Positions 37,162 to 47,015 of a stretch of 64,000 nucleotides of DNA are shown piece by piece (positions within the stretch are counted from its first letter, which is position 1; the number at the start of each line of letters is the position of its first letter). The DNA is taken from NCBI RefSeq assembly GCF_007293315.1, contig NZ_VLXZ01000007.1, positions 1 through 64,000 on the forward strand, given 5' to 3'. Position numbers and translations under genes: made by a program. The notes beneath the pieces were generated by a model. It ran no database searches and had not been told where the DNA came from. It saw only the letters and a list, made by a program, of their open reading frames with translations. This DNA is from Alkalicoccobacillus porphyridii. Its GTDB lineage: Bacteria > Bacillota > Bacilli > Bacillales > Bacillaceae_D.

Positions 37162-38206
37162 TATTCCTAGTAGCATCTGGTCTGCTAATATGATGGGCAT
37201 TACGTATTCGTTCATCACGGAAGACTGGATCTCTCAGAAGTTTATTAACTGACTTCGAGAGCTGGTTTATGCATTGAACAAAGCATACAGCCTCTTTTTC
37301 TTCAAGCAAATATGCATTTTCTGTTTCTTGACCAGGAATTGGTTGGAACAAGACAACAGGTGTGTTTGTAGTTAGAGCATGTGCTAAAGTTAAGCCACCA
37401 GCCTTGGTAATAAGAACATCAGCCAGCTGAACATAGTCAGAGAATGCACTTGTGAAGGGAATGACATGAATTTCATGCCCATATTGGGTATAGATTCTCT
37501 GTTTATGATGCTTTAAACCAGTCATACATAAGAAAATAGACGGTGGAAACCATTTACACTCATGAATGATCTTCTCAAATGGAGCTAGGCCCTCTCCGCC
37601 TCCTGCAATCATGATTACTTTTTTATTCAGATGAATACTGTACTTCTTCTTGTTGTAATCAATTGGGAGGAGAGTTTGTCGTTTGGGTTCCACCGGGATG
37701 CCAAATTGATAATAGCAGGATGTATGTGCTGGTGGTGTAGCGAGGTTTGATAAGAAATAGCCGTTTACCTCAGAATGCTCGGCTACCTGATGAAAACCAA
37801 AATCAGTATGTACATGATAAAGTGGTAACTGGATATGTCGAGCCTTTTTCCATTCTGCGAGCATTGCTGTTACTATGGGGTGGGTAGAGATGATTAAAGG
37901 AGCTTTTTCAATTTCGGTTAACCAGGAATTCTGTATCATACACGCTTTCAGTACATTTTTTAGTAACAGTGTCCAGATAGTTATGACATCCGTACTTTTG
38001 TACATACCCCCCCATAAAAAAGGAGCGTGCTGAAGCAGCCTGTAATAGTTCTGTTTTATACTCTTCCAATAAGGGGCATGAAGAACCAGATCCAAGACTT
38101 GAGGATTAATGGTTGTTTGTAATTTTAGTTCTCGCTGAAGAATTTCCGCTGCCCTACAGTGGCCATGCCCTATAGAAGCATGAATAATAAAAGGCTTCTT
38201 TTCCAA
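37088..38206 (-). CDS. MGDG-synthase/UgtP-like glycosyltransferase
   Basis: 372 residues from TTG 38206, which has GAGGTGGACAAG before it; a much longer frame upstream has no ribosome site. The N-terminus FIIHASIGHGHCRAAEIL matches the MGDG-synthase domain start. The C-terminal GT-B domain contains IMIAGGGEGLAPF, DVLITKAGGLTLAHAL and a QPIPGQETENA segment, typical of UgtP/MurG-like enzymes that use UDP-sugars. A role in glycolipid or lipid-linked glycan synthesis is likely. It is divergent from trpS with about 150 bp between. Confidence 0.85.
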   Translation of the reverse strand: MEKKPFIIHASIGHGHCRAAEILQRELKLQTTINPQVLDLVLHAPYWKSIKQNYYRLLQHAPFLWGGMYKSTDVITIWTLLLKNVLKACMIQNSWLTEIEKAPLIISTHPIVTAMLAEWKKARHIQLPLYHVHTDFGFHQVAEHSEVNGYFLSNLATPPAHTSCYYQFGIPVEPKRQTLLPIDYNKKKYSIHLNKKVIMIAGGGEGLAPFEKIIHECKWFPPSIFLCMTGLKHHKQRIYTQYGHEIHVIPFTSAFSDYVQLADVLITKAGGLTLAHALTTNTPVVLFQPIPGQETENAYLLEEKEAVCFVQCINQLSKSVNKLLRDPVFRDERIRNAHHISRPDATRNIIQQIVCDHGLFSVPLASKSIAEY

Positions 38207-38308
38207 CTTGTCCACCTCTTCTCCCAAGGTTACAGTAAGTATATGGTCTAAATAAGGAAATATACTGAACAACCTTGTTAAGAGGTAAACAAAACCTATG
38301 ACACATAG

Positions 38309-39346
<1,038 letters not shown>

Positions 39347-39361
39347 TTCAGTCTTGAACGT

Positions 39362-39399
39362 ATAAAAGGCTCTGAGGAACATTCCTCAGAGCCTTTTAT
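39362..39399. terminator. Bidirectional terminator after trpS
   Basis: A perfect 18-bp stem, ATAAAAGGCTCTGAGGAA with 39382-39399, around a 2-base gap. It also serves the convergent 42-residue gene. Confidence 0.9.
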
Positions 39400-39408
39400 C
39401 TTAACAAC

Positions 39409-39537
39409 TTAGTATCCGTTATTCTTTTTCCAAATCTTACCGACAAAAAATGATAGACCTAAAGTTCCTACTAATAGGATGACTGTAAGTATCTGCATGA
39501 CTAAGTATGCAAAACCGTCCATTGTCTCAGTTCCCAT
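39409..39537 (-). CDS. Small single-helix membrane protein, 42 residues
   Basis: ATG at 39537. The product has a short acidic start (MGTETMDGFAY), one membrane helix of about 20 residues (LVMQILTVILLVGTLGLSFF) and a basic end (GKIWKKNNGY). The ribosome site is only a GGGGGC 6 bases upstream. It ends close to the bidirectional terminator. I do not recognise it; a real small gene is likely but not certain. Confidence 0.5.
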   Translation of the reverse strand: MGTETMDGFAYLVMQILTVILLVGTLGLSFFVGKIWKKNNGY

Positions 39538-39602
39538 GAAAACGCCCCCACTGCCTTTTTTTTAAGTATAGTAGAAGTTGCGTAGTAAGTAAACCACCAT
39601 TA

Positions 39603-40349
39603 TCATTTCACACTTTCAGGATGCTCTTGCTCCCAAAGCTTCTCAAAAAATGGTTGCCCCTTTATCATTGTTTCACAAAGCTCATAATGCTGGCTCGTCC
39701 ATCCAGACTGAACCTCCTGATAGAACTGTTGCCAGGCTTCTTCTCTGTTCAAACATTGAATCGCTCCGTAAGATTCTGGCTTCCACTCCGTAAACCAATA
39801 CCTTACCTCCGCATCTGTTCCTGATTGTTTAAGCTCATCTAACACCATATGCAGAAGCACCTTAAGCTGTCTTTCCTTTCTCGTTAAGCCAATCATTTCT
39901 TCTGGTGCCGGTGAAAGAATATGGTATTCCTTTTGCACCCAATCTTTCTCACTATCGTATTCTTTCCATTCTCCATTACTTAAATGTTCATGTACAAGCT
40001 GTTGTTGCCTTGGGGTTAAGCGACTCTTTTTAATTGGCGTGTGAAATCCAGCTGTGTCGACGGCAAGAATTCTATGACCATCTGTCGCAATAAAACAATA
40101 ATCTAACTGAATGCGGGACATATTCTTGCGGAGGTAGCTTTTTTGATAGACATCCTGAAGGAGTCGTTCAGGTAATTCAGCTATCTCATTTTCCAAATAA
40201 TCCATTAAACGATGAGTCACTTTAATTAAAACAACCTGGTCTAGCACCTCTACTCGGTCACTCGGTCGCCACTCAACAAAATCACAAACGTTATAGCTGT
40301 TATCTTCCCCTTCAAACCAGTTTATCCAAACATCACGCATCACGACCAT
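39603..40349 (-). CDS. yjbA: UPF0736 family protein, YjbA-like
   Basis: 248 residues from ATG 40349, where GGAGGG lies 6 bases upstream; the longer frame to 40391 places that site inside the gene. It is soluble and rich in Trp and Glu ([19 protein letters not shown]). No catalytic motif is recognised. Position next to trpS and yjaZ corresponds to B. subtilis yjbA. Function unknown. Confidence 0.85.
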   Translation of the reverse strand: MVVMRDVWINWFEGEDNSYNVCDFVEWRPSDRVEVLDQVVLIKVTHRLMDYLENEIAELPERLLQDVYQKSYLRKNMSRIQLDYCFIATDGHRILAVDTAGFHTPIKKSRLTPRQQQLVHEHLSNGEWKEYDSEKDWVQKEYHILSPAPEEMIGLTRKERQLKVLLHMVLDELKQSGTDAEVRYWFTEWKPESYGAIQCLNREEAWQQFYQEVQSGWTSQHYELCETMIKGQPFFEKLWEQEHPESVK

Positions 40350-40403
40350 TTGAAACCCTCCTTGCGAGCTATGTACCCACAGTATAGGCAAGGGTCAACC
40401 AAT

Positions 40404-41249
40404 TTATTCCACGGCCGTCATACTCTTTATCACTTCTTTTAACCACTTCTCACATTCATCTCCTGTAAATGCAAGCCAGTCAGCAATATCCCGGTCAGGG
40501 CGTAGCATGCAAGAGGTCCTTGCCAGCTGATAACCAAAGTAATAACCTAACATTGGGGGAATAGTAAGTCGATGCTGTCCATAAAGGTACTTTCGATGCT
40601 TACTTCTGCCAATTAGATCTAGGTTCGGTACAATCCATTTTTCAACCCATTTCGGCTTCCAAGTATCTTTGTATAATGATGTCCAATGAGCTAATTGAGA
40701 GGATCCAACCATTTCCAAAACGGCACATTCAGCAAGACCCTCCATATACATCGACTCCAAAAACGTGATATTGTCCTCTGTTCGATTTGTGTGGGAAAGT
40801 CTAACTGTATGGTGATATTCATGTATAAATAAGGCTTCAATTTCTGCTTTTGTTAAGTGTGTGCCAATAAATAAAATGACAGCAAACGGAAAGCTAAGCC
40901 CTGCTTTTTTTGTAGGTTCTGCAATATCTGGATCAACCGGTAAGATATAAATGGGGACATCTGGCCCATTCCATCGTGCTTTGATACGCACGAAACATTC
41001 CTGAACATCCTGCCAAATAGATTGTTCAGCAAGCTTCTTTAGTTCAGCTAGCCTACTCTCCTTAGGAGCAAACAATCCCTGTTCAAGCAAAAATGAATGC
41101 AGTGAATCCTTGAAGTCCTCATCAAACCACTTTACTAGCGGCTCAACAAAAAAACGCTTCTGTACCTGGATACTGTCTTTTGACTGGCGAAAGTTAGAAT
41201 GATCCTGTAAATACCAATTTAACCATTTATCTGTCCTCACTACACTCAA
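40404..41249 (-). CDS. yjaZ: DUF2268 putative zinc metalloprotease, YjaZ-like
   Basis: 281 residues from TTG 41249, with AGGAGGTGA 8 bases upstream; an ATG at 41303 leaves this strong site inside. The zinc motif HEYHH (HExxH) is in ALFIHEYHHTVRL, and EGLAECAVLEM follows as the probable third ligand region. DUF2268 proteins are predicted Zn-dependent proteases. No signal peptide is visible. The neighbour yjbA is conserved beside it in B. subtilis. Confidence 0.88.
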   Translation of the reverse strand: MSVVRTDKWLNWYLQDHSNFRQSKDSIQVQKRFFVEPLVKWFDEDFKDSLHSFLLEQGLFAPKESRLAELKKLAEQSIWQDVQECFVRIKARWNGPDVPIYILPVDPDIAEPTKKAGLSFPFAVILFIGTHLTKAEIEALFIHEYHHTVRLSHTNRTEDNITFLESMYMEGLAECAVLEMVGSSQLAHWTSLYKDTWKPKWVEKWIVPNLDLIGRSKHRKYLYGQHRLTIPPMLGYYFGYQLARTSCMLRPDRDIADWLAFTGDECEKWLKEVIKSMTAVE

Positions 41250-41394
41250 GCCAAACGTCACCTCCTGACACCGTTCCATTGACCATTCCACATTTCTCGA
41301 CAACCTTCCACAAGCATTAACTTGACTTCCAAGATGAGACCTACCAAAATAAAGGTATGATGTACTGCGATTTTTTCGATAGAGGAGAATGAAT

Positions 41395-42138
41395 GTGGCA
41401 AACCTTGATTTAAAAAACTTGCAATCCTTTAAAATGGAATTAACCAGATTTATGATGACGTATAAATTCGCACTGGATGAAATGGAAACGAAAATAAAGA
41501 TCTTGCAAGAAGAATTTGAATATGTTCATGAACATAACCCCATTGAACATATAAAGTGCCGGCTTAAATCGCCTGAGAGTATTTTTCATAAAGTACTTAG
41601 AAAGAATTATCCTTTATCCTTAAGTAGTATTAAAACTCATATTAAAGATATTGCCGGCATTCGAATTACATGCTCTTTTCTTTCAGATATCTATACACTT
41701 TCAGAGATGCTTCAGAACCAAAGTGATATTCGCGTGCTTGAAGTAAAAGATTACATCAAGCACCCAAAAGCAAACGGGTATCAAAGCCTTCACTTAATAC
41801 TTGAGTTACCAGTCTTTATGACAGATCGTACGGAGCATGTATGTATGGAAGTCCAAATCCGGACAATTGCTATGGATTTTTGGGCTAGTCTTGAACATAA
41901 AATCTATTATAAATATGATGCTGAAGTCCCTGACCATTTGCTTCGCGAATTAAAAGATGCTGCCGATTCAGCAGCCGCTTTAGATCGAAAAATGGAAGGT
42001 ATCCATCACGAGATAGATAATTTAAAGAAACGAAAAGAAATTCAAGACGAGTCCCAATTCAAACAATTAACCATTCAGGATCAAACATTTGAACTTCCTG
42101 AAGACTTATTGAAACTGTTGGAAACAGAAGAGGAATAA
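41395..42138 (+). CDS. sasA: Small alarmone synthetase SasA/RelP-like (YwaC)
   Basis: About 247 residues from GTG 41395, which lies 7 bases after AGAGGAG; an in-frame ATG at 41389 is only 1 base from that site. The single synthetase domain carries HPKANGYQSLHLILELP and MEVQIRTIAMDFWASLEHKIYYK. A coiled, acidic C-terminal extension (about 200-247) is longer than in SasB. It makes (p)ppGpp. In B. subtilis SasA is induced by cell-wall stress; here the upstream gap is too short for me to assign its promoter. Confidence 0.88.
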   Translation: MANLDLKNLQSFKMELTRFMMTYKFALDEMETKIKILQEEFEYVHEHNPIEHIKCRLKSPESIFHKVLRKNYPLSLSSIKTHIKDIAGIRITCSFLSDIYTLSEMLQNQSDIRVLEVKDYIKHPKANGYQSLHLILELPVFMTDRTEHVCMEVQIRTIAMDFWASLEHKIYYKYDAEVPDHLLRELKDAADSAAALDRKMEGIHHEIDNLKKRKEIQDESQFKQLTIQDQTFELPEDLLKLLETEEE

Positions 42139-42151
42139 TGTAGGACCTATG

Positions 42152-42180
42152 CGGAACACTTTGTACATAAGTGGTTCCGT
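42152..42180 (+). terminator. Terminator after sasA
   Basis: CGGAACACTT pairs with AAGTGGTTCCG with one bulge, then a T-run. Confidence 0.7.
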
Positions 42181-42309
42181 TTTTTATTTCAAAATGTAAG
42201 CGACTTCTATTGATTCTCTGCCTCTCAAGTGATAATCTGCTTACATGCACTCTTTTATCCCTTAAAGTGCTGCAATTGCGGGAGAAGAACTCTCTAAAAG
42301 GAGATCGTT

Positions 42310-43263
42310 ATGTTAACAAAAACCGTACATTCCAGTACAGATGCTTACACCAATTTCACAAGAAAAGAATGGGCTTCTTTAGCATACCAAGCCTCTGTAA
42401 GCCTTACAGATGAAGAAAGAACCCAGCTTCAGGGAATTAACGAAACGGTTTCCCCCGATGAAGTTGAAGAAATTTATGTTCCTTTAACGGAATTGTTATA
42501 TATGCATACCAAGCATTCCGTCAACCTTCATAATGATCAGAATCGTTTTTTTCACCGTGAAACAAAAAAAGTTCCTTTTGTTATTGGTATTGCAGGGAGC
42601 GTCTCTGTTGGAAAAAGCACCACAGCCCGCTTAATTCAGGCATTAATTAGCAGATGGCCGAACCATCCTAAGGTAGACCTTGTCACAACAGATGGGTTCC
42701 TTTACCCAAACCATGTTCTTGAGGAACGAGGATTAATGAAACGAAAAGGCTTTCCAGAAAGCTATGATATTCGTAAGCTCATTCGTTTTCTTTCCGACAT
42801 TAAATCTGGTCGAAAAAGCACAGAAGCCCCGATGTATTCACATCTAACCTATGACGTGTTGAAAGAACGCACACAGCATGTAGAAGAACCGGATGTTGTT
42901 ATTGTGGAAGGCATTAATGTTCTACAGGTTAACAAAAAGGACCGGAGAATCTCTCCCGTCTTTGTCTCTGATTTCTTTGATTTTTCTATTTATGTTGACG
43001 CGGAAGAGGAGAATATCATTAAGTGGTATGTGGATCGCTTTAAAGTATTGCAAAATACGGCCTTTCAAGATCCCAACTCATTTTTCCACCGCTACCGGCA
43101 TTTAAGTAAATCGGAAGCAGAGGATGTTGCTTTATCCATTTGGAAAACAATCAACGGGGTAAATCTCGAGAAAAATATAAGACCAACTCGTCACCGTGCC
43201 GATCTGATTCTTACTAAAGGTGAAGGGCACCGAGTGGAGCAAGTAGAGGTCAAAAAAAGCTAA
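42310..43263 (+). CDS. coaA: Type I pantothenate kinase
   Basis: 317 residues. The P-loop GSVSVGKST is near residue 96-104. It is followed by [21 protein letters not shown] and [10 protein letters not shown], the set expected for type I CoaA. It phosphorylates pantothenate in the first step of coenzyme A synthesis. AAAAGGAG precedes the ATG. Monocistronic, ending in a clear terminator. Confidence 0.96.
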   Translation: MLTKTVHSSTDAYTNFTRKEWASLAYQASVSLTDEERTQLQGINETVSPDEVEEIYVPLTELLYMHTKHSVNLHNDQNRFFHRETKKVPFVIGIAGSVSVGKSTTARLIQALISRWPNHPKVDLVTTDGFLYPNHVLEERGLMKRKGFPESYDIRKLIRFLSDIKSGRKSTEAPMYSHLTYDVLKERTQHVEEPDVVIVEGINVLQVNKKDRRISPVFVSDFFDFSIYVDAEEENIIKWYVDRFKVLQNTAFQDPNSFFHRYRHLSKSEAEDVALSIWKTINGVNLEKNIRPTRHRADLILTKGEGHRVEQVEVKKS

Positions 43264-43302
43264 ACCGACAAGTGATTGGGACAGAAGTATTATAACTAAT
43301 GG

Positions 43303-43332
43303 AAAAGCTGAACAGTTAATTGTTCAGCTTTT
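43303..43332 (+). terminator. Terminator after coaA
   Basis: The 12-bp stem AAAAGCTGAACA pairs with 43321-43332 and a T-run follows. Confidence 0.85.
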
Positions 43333-43366
43333 TTTATTGGTATAAAAATGAATGAGGGTGGCTGCC

Positions 43367-43590
43367 GCTCCCGAAATGGGGGCATGCTTACCGCGGGAAG
43401 GTAATGAGCTAACTCGACTCCGTCGATTTAGCTCATTGAACCTTTTCATCCCGCAGGTGTCAGCCCTCCATTTTCGTCCGCTTGGTGGTTGGCGGGCATC
43501 AAGGATATGAGAGGTGACAAACGAAGGATCTCAAAAACTTTCCTGCACATAGCAAGTGATAGGAAAGGACAGCACGAGGCAGACTGACAA
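43367..43590. repeat. Large imperfect palindrome, dispersed repeat family 1, copy B
   Basis: Homologous to 24281-24490. The core 43367-43484 starts GCTCCCGAAATGGGGGCATG. ACCGCGGGAAGGTAATGAGC pairs imperfectly with GCTCATTGAACC...CCCGCAGGT, around an inner TCGACT/CGTCGA centre. CAGCCCTCCATTTTCGTCCG closes the stem. The tail AGCACGAGGCAGACTGACA near 43571-43589 is also conserved. The two copies share long runs without any coding frame. Confidence 0.85.
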
Positions 43591-43613
43591 TGAATTGACT
43601 TTTATCCCTCTTT

Positions 43614-44186
43614 TTATAGTAACCACATCTCTTTAGGGTTCAGCTTATACGCACCATCATTACGGTTCATAAAATGACAAATGATCCACTCTCTTCGAAT
43701 GGTTGCATAGTCAGCGAAGAATTGTTTTATGTGCTCGTTGATTTCCTTCTCTTCGTAAACTTCCCCTTCTTTTAGACCTCTTAGCATATACTCAAGAACC
43801 ACTAACTTTTTCTTACGTTGTGCAGGAAATGTTTTTAGTTGATTTGTGTGCGTGAAAAAATTGCGGATAATAGCTGACTTTTCTTCTTCTGCCATAACAA
43901 AATCTTGTTTCACTTCATCCTCCCCAATCTTCGTTACAGCCATAGCCAAGGCCTGTAATGTTTTTTCATTCAGGTGATAATAAATCGTATTTTTATCCCG
44001 AGATTGCCTTACAACATCAATTTCCTTTAGCTTTGACATATGATGCGAAATCGTTGGCGGCTTTAACCCTAACTTGCCTGCAATCGCCTGACCATGTAAA
44101 GGTCCTCTTTTTAGCATTGAAATAATTTGAATTCTTGTTGTATCTCCCATCACCTTATGAAAATTAACCATCCGACTAATTTGCAT
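43614..44186 (-). CDS. ArsR-type regulator with C-terminal DUF2087
   Basis: 190 residues. The winged helix occupies about 10-75 (TTRIQIISMLKRGPLHG, LKPPTISHHMSKLKEI, then the wing NTIYYHL). It has no ArsR-type cysteine metal box. The C-terminal 80 residues (KKLVVLEYMLRGLKEGEVYEEKE, IRREWI) resemble DUF2087. It probably represses its own gene, because a twin palindrome lies 15 bp before the ATG. No target operon is adjacent. GAGGTGAT precedes the start. Confidence 0.85.
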   Translation of the reverse strand: MQISRMVNFHKVMGDTTRIQIISMLKRGPLHGQAIAGKLGLKPPTISHHMSKLKEIDVVRQSRDKNTIYYHLNEKTLQALAMAVTKIGEDEVKQDFVMAEEEKSAIIRNFFTHTNQLKTFPAQRKKKLVVLEYMLRGLKEGEVYEEKEINEHIKQFFADYATIRREWIICHFMNRNDGAYKLNPKEMWLL

Positions 44187-44200
44187 TTTTTATCACCTCA

Positions 44201-44226
44201 TCTAATTAGATATTAATCTAATTAGA
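44201..44226. promoter_or_regulatory. Twin-palindrome operator before the ArsR-type gene
   Basis: Two identical 10-bp palindromes TCTAATTAGA at 44201-44210 and 44217-44226 are separated by TATTAA. The sites are 16 bp apart start to start, about one and a half helix turns. The position between promoter region and start codon fits autorepression by a dimeric winged-helix protein. Confidence 0.7.
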
Positions 44227-44300
44227 CGAGTATGTAAATAGATAATTTAAGGCATACGCTTGATAACCTTAGGTTGCATTCTTTGTCGGCAAACGAATTA

Positions 44301-44396
44301 CGATGTATTTTCTGCTCTTCCGATGTATCCAGCCTTCTCGCGATGTATTTTCTGCCCATTCCGATGTATCCAGCCTTCTCGCGATGTAATTCCGAC
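44301..44396. repeat. Short tandem repeat, 40-41 bp unit
   Basis: Units 44301-44340 and 44341-44381 differ by a few bases. Each contains two CGATGTAT half-motifs (one followed by TTTCTGC, one by CCAGCC), and a third partial unit (CGATGTAATTCCGAC) follows. The segment lies in the 290-bp gap between the ArsR-type and CAP genes and encodes nothing evident. Confidence 0.7.
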
Positions 44397-44423
44397 TTTT
44401 CCCCTTATTTACTTCCACACAGC

Positions 44424-44449
44424 AAAAAAAAGCGGACACTAGGTCCACT
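44424..44449 (-). terminator. Terminator after the CAP-domain gene
   Basis: On the minus strand AGTGGAC pairs with GTCCGCT and a run of T follows. Confidence 0.7.
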
Positions 44450-44476
44450 CTTTTTATAGTTTACTTGATTGCTAGA

Positions 44477-45262
44477 TTATCCTTTGAAAAGCTGTACAAA
44501 CATTTTTCCGTAAGGGCCGCCGTCAACGATTCCAATTCCAACGTTTGTGTAATCAGACTTAAGAATGTTTTCACGGTGTCCTTGAGAATTCATTAGTGCT
44601 TGGTGTGCTGCTTCTACTGTTTGGTTTCCAGCAAGGTTTTCCCCAGCTGTACGATATTCAATACCAAAGTGGTCCATCATTTGGAATGGAGAACCATAAG
44701 TAGGTGAGTTGTGATCAAAGTAGTTATTATCGATCATATCTTGAGCTTTTACACGTGCTACTTCAGCTAGCTCTGGATCTGCTTCTAATGGAGAAAGACC
44801 TTGCTGTGCGCGTTCTTGGTTCACTGAATCAATCATTTGCTGCTCTTCAGCAGAAAATTCAGATGATCCATCTACATCAGTAGCTTCTTCTTCAGGCTGT
44901 GCTTCTTCTTCAGCTTGAGGCGCTTCTGCAGGCTGCTCTTCAACTTGTTCAGTCTCTTCTACAACTTCTGCATCCGGCTCTTCTGCCACGTCTGCTTCAG
45001 GTTGTTGGATCGCTTGATTAAAATCAAATTGATTGATGAAATCAATCACCCATTGACCGTCTTCAAAGTTGATATCTTGTGCTCCAGGAAACTTAGCTAG
45101 ACAATTAAATGCTTGCTCGGCATCCTTTGCATCAAACTGAACCACGTATGGACCTTGTACCTGTACTTGTTTATCTGACGCTGCGTCGGCTTGTCCAGAA
45201 AAACCAACGGCAGTAATCGTCGCTGCTGCTGCAGATGTTAATAAGAATTTTTTGAAATTCAC
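44477..45262 (-). CDS. Secreted CAP-domain protein (YkwD/SCP-like)
   Basis: 261 residues, GTG start with AAGGAGG upstream. A signal peptide (about 1-27, ending ADA-A) is followed by a small domain of about 60 residues. A very acidic Glu/Pro/Ala linker covers about 85-130. The C-terminal CAP domain (about 138-261) has VNQERAQQGLSPL, NNYFDHNSP, GENLAGN and NSQGHRENIL. The strongly acidic linker suits an alkaliphile exoprotein. Function of bacterial CAP proteins is mostly unknown; a role in wall or spore biology is possible. Confidence 0.92.
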   Translation of the reverse strand: MNFKKFLLTSAAAATITAVGFSGQADAASDKQVQVQGPYVVQFDAKDAEQAFNCLAKFPGAQDINFEDGQWVIDFINQFDFNQAIQQPEADVAEEPDAEVVEETEQVEEQPAEAPQAEEEAQPEEEATDVDGSSEFSAEEQQMIDSVNQERAQQGLSPLEADPELAEVARVKAQDMIDNNYFDHNSPTYGSPFQMMDHFGIEYRTAGENLAGNQTVEAAHQALMNSQGHRENILKSDYTNVGIGIVDGGPYGKMFVQLFKG

Positions 45263-45620
45263 AATGAATTCCTCCTTAGAGTTGTATTTTGTTCAACCAC
45301 AATTCGCATCTTAGCACAGCTTTTTTTAATGAATCTATGGTAAAAGTTTCATCAATAGGAAGTGAAGTAAATTTTGTAAAACCCACTCCCTCCGCTATTT
45401 TCTAAGCATAACTCGACATTACACATTCTATGAAACAGGAAATATGTCAAAATAAACGTAAAGCTTAATATTCTGTTACATAACTGTAAAAAAACTCATA
45501 TAGCCGTTTCATAGCAACACTTAAACACAATCACCTAGATAATTGGTATATTTTACGTACACTTTTCTCCATAAAAGTCTGGTAGTTTAGTAAACAGATT
45601 CTAAACAGGAGGTTTTATCA
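45263..45620. other. Divergent intergenic region, no gene seen
   Basis: 358 bp between the divergent CAP and LysM-hydrolase genes. It is A/T-rich and should contain both promoters, but I cannot assign -35/-10 pairs. No conserved motif, repeat or coding frame is supported. Confidence 0.6.
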
Positions 45621-46211
45621 TTGCTTAAAAAAGTTTGTACAGGTTTATTCGCTTTGGCACTCACTGTTTCATTAACACAGCTTGCAGATGCCGCAGGAGC
45701 AACTCACACGATACAAAAAGGAGAATCACTTTCTTCTATTAGTGATCAATACGCCATCCCGGCTGCAGCCATAAAGAGAATGAATAATCTTTCTTCAGAT
45801 TCGATTGTTGCAGGAGACAAGCTTGAGATTCCAGCTTCTGTATCTAATGAAGAAAAGGATCTACTAGCCCGACTGATTCACGCAGAAGCAAAAGGTGAGT
45901 CTTATGCTGGTAAGGTAGCAGTAGGTACAGTGGTTTTAAATAGAGTAGACAGTGATTTGTATCCCGATAGCGTGAACGACGTAGTCTATGAGCGCAGTGC
46001 TTCTGGTCATTACGCATTCTCTCCTGTCCTTGATGGAGCCATTTCAAATAAAGCTGATAGTGAATCGAATCGTGCAGCTGAAGAAGCTCTTCAGTTCCGT
46101 GGTCAAGGTCAAAACTCACTTTATTTCTATAATCCAGAAACAGCTACAAGCAAATGGGTTTCTACTCGTGAGCAAACAATTGTTATTGGTAATCACGTTT
46201 TTGCAAAATAG
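45621..46211 (+). CDS. LysM and SleB-type cell wall hydrolase
   Basis: 196 residues, TTG start with ACAGGAGG upstream. A signal peptide (about 1-24, ending ADA-A) precedes one LysM domain (about 27-72, HTIQKGESLSSISDQY). The Hydrolase_2/SleB domain (about 80-196) carries LLARLIHAEAKGE with the catalytic glutamate and HYAFSPV. Such enzymes are spore-cortex lytic or wall hydrolases. It lies divergent from the CAP protein gene. Whether it acts on cortex or vegetative wall cannot be told. Confidence 0.9.
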   Translation: MLKKVCTGLFALALTVSLTQLADAAGATHTIQKGESLSSISDQYAIPAAAIKRMNNLSSDSIVAGDKLEIPASVSNEEKDLLARLIHAEAKGESYAGKVAVGTVVLNRVDSDLYPDSVNDVVYERSASGHYAFSPVLDGAISNKADSESNRAAEEALQFRGQGQNSLYFYNPETATSKWVSTREQTIVIGNHVFAK

Positions 46212-46220
46212 ATACATTTG

Positions 46221-46242
46221 GACCTCTTTCTAAAAAGGGGTC
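46221..46242 (+). terminator. Terminator after the LysM-SleB gene
   Basis: GACCTCTTT pairs with AAAGGGGTC (one G-T pair), followed by TTTTTT. Confidence 0.65.
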
Positions 46243-46309
46243 TTTTTTCATAGCTTATTTACTCTACCTGAGGGAATACATATATGAAAAGGCTGAACGG
46301 AGGTAAATG

Positions 46310-46933
46310 ATGACTCGTATAACGGCCACACCCTCACTCAGGATGCACCGGGTTCTTCAACATCGTATTCAGAATGCTGTCAGACCAAGTGCAGTAACAA
46401 GTGTTGAACCTGTTTCTCCGACTGCAAGGACAACTGAGTCAGCTGCAAATGAATCTGCTAATTATCTATACGAATATGAACGAAGTAGCTGGGTCAGTAG
46501 CTTCAAGAGAACTCTGCAAACCTTCTATACAAAGGAACGTCGCCTTTGGACGTCTATAAGCGAGAAGCAAAAAGGAATTCTACAATTTGAACGCTTTATA
46601 GATGCATGGAATGAGACAATAAACCAAGTTAATAAGCTAGAATCACTAGGCATGACTCACCAATCCAAACTAAGAAGTTATCTTTATGAGCAGCAAGATC
46701 TACTTCATTCAATTGGTGTAAACGTTCAGGACCTTAAACTCGTACTCTCTAAACCCACTCTTACAAAGGTTGTTAACAATAATGAAGACGCTATTTCATC
46801 AATGCAAAAAGTAAAGCACTCCCTTCATGAAGCTTACCACCAGCTCTTTTTTATTTCTTTCCCAGAACCCGAATCCCCATATGATCAACAACCAGCAGAT
46901 GTGAAAGGTCTGATTATTGAGCAACATGGATAA
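46310..46933 (+). CDS. Protein of unknown function, helical
   Basis: 207 residues. Two ATGs are adjacent; the second (46310) is better spaced from CGGAGG. The first 50 residues are Ser/Thr/Pro/Ala-rich and likely disordered. From about 60 the sequence is helical and charged (YEYERSSWVSSFKRTLQTFY, LQFERFIDAWNETINQVNKL). No signal peptide or membrane helix. It is monocistronic with its own terminator. I do not recognise it. Confidence 0.75.
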   Translation: MTRITATPSLRMHRVLQHRIQNAVRPSAVTSVEPVSPTARTTESAANESANYLYEYERSSWVSSFKRTLQTFYTKERRLWTSISEKQKGILQFERFIDAWNETINQVNKLESLGMTHQSKLRSYLYEQQDLLHSIGVNVQDLKLVLSKPTLTKVVNNNEDAISSMQKVKHSLHEAYHQLFFISFPEPESPYDQQPADVKGLIIEQHG

Positions 46934-46940
46934 ACTAACT

Positions 46941-46971
46941 AAGACACAGTCGTGACCAACGGCTGTGTCTT
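46941..46971 (+). terminator. Terminator after the unknown helical gene
   Basis: The 9-bp stem AAGACACAG pairs with CTGTGTCTT and a short T-run. Confidence 0.75.
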
Positions 46972-47015
46972 TTGCTACAATAGAAAGGGCGTGACCACTG
47001 AAAGGAGCTCAGTTT

